This document shows positions 22,609-25,825 of a stretch of 25,825 nucleotides of DNA, piece by piece. Position 1 is the first letter of the stretch; each line of letters starts with the position of its first letter. The stretch covers positions 1-25,825 of the forward strand of contig JAQUJJ010000045.1 of the NCBI GenBank assembly GCA_028681035.1. The letters run 5' to 3'. The position numbers and the translations under genes were made by a program. This DNA is from Candidatus Cloacimonadota bacterium. GTDB taxonomy: Bacteria; Cloacimonadota; Cloacimonadia; Cloacimonadales; Cloacimonadaceae. Below the pieces are notes generated by a model that did no database searches, was not told the DNA's origin, and saw nothing but the letters and a program-made list of their open reading frames with translations.

Positions 22609-24161
22609 TAGAAGGAGAACCTCCGAACTTTAACCCTGTTCCTGCCAATATCGTATTCGGAGAACCGTTCCAAACATCCTGCCAGAGCATCACAGCCATC
22701 GATGTAGCCATCAGGATAGGTAAGGAACTGACTTATGAGAGTGGGCGTATCCTGACCCTCAGGGAAGAGTATCTTAGCTGTCTCGATGATGGTTTCGGTT
22801 CTCTCTATGCGCAGGTTCTTGTTGTCCTTATTATCTATACGCTTGATGCGATGCGATATGGGTGGCAGATTGTTATCAGTAGCCCACCTGTCGAAGTCGG
22901 CAAGGATTCGTGCCTGACCGTAGGTGGTTTCACAGGCTGCCCTGGCTTTCACTCTATAGATTCGATCCAGTTCCTGATAGGCATCATAGTAGTATCTGAA
23001 GAACTTGGTGTTCTCAGTCTGACGTATCCAGACATGGATTACGTAGAAACGGTTACCATCATAGCCAATGGAGATGACAGCCTTGTAGCAGCCCTTCTCT
23101 CCCCAGGCAGGATCGGCATAGAGCCAGACTCGCTTCATTTGGGATGGTTCCGGCAGTGTTCTATACTTAGTGAACCAGTGGTTCTTGAAGATGTTGCCTT
23201 CGATTACCGGCTGTCCCAGCATCTCTCTTTGATAACCAGTGTGACCGAACTTCGATCTCAGGTTTGGCAGAGTGGCAGTGGGATATTGCTCCTCCCAGAT
23301 AGACTGACCATGCATATCTTCGAGTGAGAAGCGCAATATCGCCTTTTGGTGCGTCTTTAATGCGATCTGGCAGGTAACGTCTAATTCTGAATTATCTGCC
23401 CGTAAATCGCCTAGTATGAGCTCCTGAAACTGGCAGATGGAGTAATTGGGATGCACCAGGTTACCGAGCCAGATGATCTTTCCATTTCCCTCAGGTGAGA
23501 GAGCTCCGGCAAGCTCCTGGGTAATCTTCTCCATACGTCTCTTACCGATGGACTGGTTACCCATGTTCTCTTCTTTATCGATATCATCACAAACGATCAG
23601 TCCGGGGCGCTTGGCAGTCTTGGGATTGATAGTTCCCCTATGGCTCTGCTTGATACTCCTGGCTCTGATCCTGGCTTTGTTCTTGAGATAGAAGTCGAGA
23701 TCAAAGGCATCCACTGGCTGCAGCTCAGGATAGTCCATAGTGAGCCGCTTATTGTTCTGCAGCTCATGTAATGTGAAGGCTGTACGCTCCTGTGCCAGAT
23801 CTACATCTGCTGCAGTATGGATCACGTAGCGTTCACCTTTGATGATTCTCCAGATCGGATAAACAACTCCCATGAGTACCGTTTTGCCCAGCCCACGAAA
23901 ACCGGTAATGGCGATGATGCCTGAGCCCTTATCAGTCTCGTCGAACATGGTCTCGTGCGCTGGGCAAAAAGGTAGTGGGAAGATGTGTGGGAAATAGGTA
24001 TGGCAGAAGAACGAGAAAGCATCCCATCCATCTGCATTTGTCCTTTTGATTCTCTCTGCTTTGGCTTCAGGATTATCGTCTATAAAAGGCAAGACGGAGA
24101 TCGTCTTGGAAGCGATCTCCGCCAGTGCCTTGTTATGTCGCTGAATGAACTTCTTAGACAT
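22608..24161 (-). CDS. terL: Terminase large subunit (ATPase-nuclease)
   Basis: The packaging motor, similar to Mu gp28. Counting from a possible upstream TTG at 24254, Walker A GFRGLGKT is at residues 118-125, Walker B VCDDID at 221-226, and an RNase H-like nuclease has Asp381 (YADPAWG), Glu442 (ACETTYG) and Asp522 (GCDALAG). I take the ATG at 24161 (MSKKFIQRHNK) as the start because the preceding 31 codons are low-complexity and include a perfect GC-rich hairpin. No start has a strong Shine-Dalgarno; 24185 (MVTLQV) is the other choice. The gene follows the small subunit and is coupled to the gpF-like gene. Confidence 0.9.
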   Translation of the reverse strand: MSKKFIQRHNKALAEIASKTISVLPFIDDNPEAKAERIKRTNADGWDAFSFFCHTYFPHIFPLPFCPAHETMFDETDKGSGIIAITGFRGLGKTVLMGVVYPIWRIIKGERYVIHTAADVDLAQERTAFTLHELQNNKRLTMDYPELQPVDAFDLDFYLKNKARIRARSIKQSHRGTINPKTAKRPGLIVCDDIDKEENMGNQSIGKRRMEKITQELAGALSPEGNGKIIWLGNLVHPNYSICQFQELILGDLRADNSELDVTCQIALKTHQKAILRFSLEDMHGQSIWEEQYPTATLPNLRSKFGHTGYQREMLGQPVIEGNIFKNHWFTKYRTLPEPSQMKRVWLYADPAWGEKGCYKAVISIGYDGNRFYVIHVWIRQTENTKFFRYYYDAYQELDRIYRVKARAACETTYGQARILADFDRWATDNNLPPISHRIKRIDNKDNKNLRIERTETIIETAKILFPEGQDTPTLISQFLTYPDGYIDGCDALAGCLERFSEYDIGRNRVKVRRFSF

Positions 24162-24191
24162 AACCGGGACTTGGAGGGTAACCATGAAAGT

Positions 24192-24216
24192 GCGGAGCCG
24201 GAGGCGACGGCTCCGC
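24192..24216. repeat. GC-rich perfect inverted repeat upstream of terL
   Basis: Two 9-bp arms, GCGGAGCCG and CGGCTCCGC, flank a 7-nt loop (24201-24207). It lies between terS and the likely terL start. No T-run follows on the minus strand, so it does not look like an intrinsic terminator. It could slow translation, bind a regulator, mark a packaging site, or be a host REP-type element. Confidence 0.6.
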
Positions 24217-24274
24217 TTGGCAGGTTTGGGTTTGGAGGGTAGGCTTGGAGGCAACCATGTCCGTGGCTGTAAAT

Positions 24275-24724
24275 TTATCCATTTCTAACTCTTAAGTACT
24301 CGGCAAGGTCTAAGACTATGCCTTGAAACTGCTTCAGGATAGTCTCATGGCCTTTCTCGATCATGAAGTCAGTTACTTGATCCAGAAAGCGAACGATGTA
24401 GTCATTCAGTTCCTTGGAAGGCTCACTGTCTTTCTGGTTCTGTTTGATTAAGTTTACAAGGCTCTGTAATGCTGTATCTGCAGGATTCTTAGCATACTCA
24501 CGTAGTGCCTGGATGAGTGCCTTCTTGCGGGCTATGCTGATCTCATGGTCAAGCTTGCGCTCTTCCTTGAATAGATCATCCCACTTGCCACTCTTGATCC
24601 ACTTGCGGACGGTGATATCAGAGATTCCGAAGATCACCGCCAGTTCAGTGGGATCTGTCTTGCCGTTCAGATAGGCATCTTTGCAGTTGTCCCGCTTGAT
24701 ACGGAACTCTATTGCATTACTCAT
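24275..24724 (-). CDS. terS: Terminase small subunit
   Basis: A 149-residue helical protein. An N-terminal helix-turn-helix (ELAVIFGISDITVRKWIKSGKW, about residues 26-48) is followed by basic and acidic helices, the usual build of a small terminase subunit that recognises the packaging site. The start overlaps the end of the HTH gene by 8 bp. The large subunit follows at once. The final IVLDLAEYLRVRN helix may be the oligomerisation or TerL-binding part. Confidence 0.82.
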   Translation of the reverse strand: MSNAIEFRIKRDNCKDAYLNGKTDPTELAVIFGISDITVRKWIKSGKWDDLFKEERKLDHEISIARKKALIQALREYAKNPADTALQSLVNLIKQNQKDSEPSKELNDYIVRFLDQVTDFMIEKGHETILKQFQGIVLDLAEYLRVRNG

Positions 24725-24968
24725 ATTCCGGGCGAACCTTGTGCTTGAGCAGATATTCGTTTAAGTCTTTCCCGGCGCAGCGTAACTGACCGTTCTCTTT
24801 GGTGCGGAAGGCAGGCAGAGGGTCGCCAATGTCCCGTATCCAGCGATAAACACTGGAACGGTCAACCCGGAGGATATCTGCTATCTCATCCGTGCGGTAG
24901 TTGCGGTCGTCATTGAAGATACTCATCATTTCTATTACCTCTGCTGTATTGGTATTCATAGGTGCCAT
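24717..24968 (-). CDS. Small helix-turn-helix DNA-binding protein
   Basis: An 83-residue protein. Residues about 20-60 form a MerR/excisionase-like helix-turn-helix: YRTDEIADILRVDRSSVYRWIRD, then a wing leading to a KDLNEYLLKH helix. AGGAG lies eight bases before the ATG. Placed just before the terminase genes, it may regulate late transcription or help site-specific DNA binding. No enzymatic motif is present. Confidence 0.68.
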   Translation of the reverse strand: MAPMNTNTAEVIEMMSIFNDDRNYRTDEIADILRVDRSSVYRWIRDIGDPLPAFRTKENGQLRCAGKDLNEYLLKHKVRPEYE

Positions 24969-25028
24969 TATTCATTCTCCTGTATTTCTTTCAAATCGGT
25001 TTGTGTAACGCTGCCACTCTTTCTTAGC

Positions 25029-25652
25029 TTAGAGTGCGGTGAAGTTGAGCACGATCATCTTGTACTCGCCATGCTCATCTCTTTCGTAGAATGACACATA
25101 CTGTTTAGTCGAGACTACCATGATGGCTTTATCGATCAGTTCCATCGCTTCTTTCCAGATCGGGTCTTTGATGTTGTACTTACGCAGGGCAAGAATACGG
25201 AACTTGGCAATCTGGCCTTTCTTGTCGACCTGGAAGGCTTCGTTAATGATCGCACGTAGATTAACGTTGGAGTCGGTTGTCCAGGCTTTGATGCATTCAT
25301 CGATCTTCTGCTTGGCAAGCTGCAGTTCCAGACCAAACTCAATGCGTTCTTTGAAGCGGATTTCGATCTTGTACTTCCCATCGAAGCTGGTAAACCCGGC
25401 ATTGCCTTTCCATTCCAAGCCGCTCTTCTTAGCCACAAATTCGAGATAGCTTTCGATCTCGGCATAGAGTTTGATCTTGTCGGAGATTATGCGCTTCTGA
25501 AGCCGCAATACTCGATCAAGAGTGTTATTTACTACGGTATCCTGTTTGAGCATCTCGGATTTGATTACAGAGACCGGGATGGCTCGACCTTGTGCGTCAA
25601 TCTTGGTGCGTTCCGTGGTCGTTTTCGCTTTGGGTGTGGTTTGATTTTCCAT
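25029..25652 (-). CDS. DUF3164-family phage protein
   Basis: A 207-residue protein of the DUF3164 family found in Mu-like transposable phages. Recognisable parts are the N-terminal DAQGRAIPVSVIK, the central FGLELQLAKQKIDECIKAW, NLRAIINEAFQVDKKGQI (about 128-145) and the C-terminal QYVSFYERDEHGEY. AAGGAG precedes the ATG by eight bases. The molecular role is not established; the gene usually lies in the early or middle region. It is the main reason to suspect a transposable phage. Confidence 0.82.
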   Translation of the reverse strand: MENQTTPKAKTTTERTKIDAQGRAIPVSVIKSEMLKQDTVVNNTLDRVLRLQKRIISDKIKLYAEIESYLEFVAKKSGLEWKGNAGFTSFDGKYKIEIRFKERIEFGLELQLAKQKIDECIKAWTTDSNVNLRAIINEAFQVDKKGQIAKFRILALRKYNIKDPIWKEAMELIDKAIMVVSTKQYVSFYERDEHGEYKMIVLNFTAL

Positions 25653-25825
25653 TAGAGTTCTCCTTAGGATGATTTTCTGTTCTATCTCTTAAATTCTCAT
25701 TTTCTTGTTGTGATGCCTGCTTCTTGATATAGTTCTGAAGCATGGCGATAATCGCTCTGCGTTCCGGTTTGCTGAGTAGGTTCCAGTGGCTCTTGCTGTA
25801 ATGCTTGATCATGAATGCCCGGAGA
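25597..25825 (-). CDS. Small Lys/Glu-rich hypothetical protein, probably partial
   Basis: An ORF of 71 codons from an ATG at 25812. The frame is open to the right edge, so the true start may lie outside the window. The N-terminal half is basic and helical (LLSKPERRAIIAMLQNYIKK); the C-terminal half is low-complexity and rich in Asn, Glu, Ser and His. It overlaps the DUF3164 gene by 56 bp, more than its neighbours do, which weakens the call. No family was recognised. Confidence 0.4.
   Translation of the reverse strand, partial: LRAFMIKHYSKSHWNLLSKPERRAIIAMLQNYIKKQASQQENENLRDRTENHPKENSNGKSNHTQSENDHGTHQD

Noticed and set aside
22851..23327. Plus-strand ORF of 158 codons inside terL
   Set aside because: It is antisense to the nuclease part of terL, whose catalytic motifs are intact.
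1..25825. tRNA genes, CRISPR array, integrase or transposase
   Set aside because: I saw no cloverleaf-like segment, no regularly spaced repeats, and no recombinase or DDE motif in any long frame.

Overview
The window is a stretch of a tailed-phage genome, most likely a prophage. It is packed with minus-strand morphogenesis genes and interrupted by a large, AT-richer cargo region, most of which runs on the plus strand. The phage genes read from right to left: a small lysine-rich ORF at the right edge, a DUF3164-family protein, a small HTH protein, terminase small and large subunits, and a Mu gpF/SPP1 gp7-like minor head protein. After the cargo come a GH24 lysozyme, three neck or tail-completion candidates, a portal protein, a fused protease-scaffold-capsid protein, small membrane proteins, a tail-tube candidate, a tail assembly chaperone pair, two tandem Dam methylases, the tape measure protein and a truncated tail gene at the left edge. 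DUF3164 with gpF- and gp28-like head genes suggests a Mu-related transposable phage. No tail sheath gene was recognised, so a siphovirus-like tail is more likely than a contractile one. No tRNA, rRNA, CRISPR array, integrase or transposase was seen. The host is bacterial (Shine-Dalgarno sequences throughout), but I cannot name it from sequence alone.

The cargo occupies about 11.8-21.7 kb, between the gpF-like gene and the lysozyme. Five tightly packed plus-strand genes form one operon: a type III-style Mod methyltransferase; a Res-like helicase-nuclease with an extra C-terminal domain; an SMC/Rad50-like ABC ATPase with a two-CxxC zinc insertion; a 215-residue protein of unknown function; and a PD-(D/E)XK nuclease-like protein with a C-terminal QxxxY motif. 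A sixth gene, a second DNA methyltransferase of the TSPPY type, converges on the operon with only 3 bp between stop codons. It lies on the phage late strand. The set combines a type III restriction-modification pair with a tripartite SMC-like ATPase, middle component and nuclease module of the ABC-3C/Lamassu sort. This looks like a phage-borne anti-phage defence island, and the combination is the best candidate here for an undescribed system. Its function is inferred from domains and gene order only.

A second, smaller insertion sits in the tail module. A complete GIY-YIG nuclease gene on the plus strand, with its own promoter, lies between the tape measure gene and the tandem Dam genes. Other points of note are a 34-codon ORF in the -1 frame at the end of the tail chaperone gene, a lysozyme with Cys in place of the catalytic Asp, a perfect GC-rich hairpin just before terL, and a portal gene displaced from its usual place next to the terminase.
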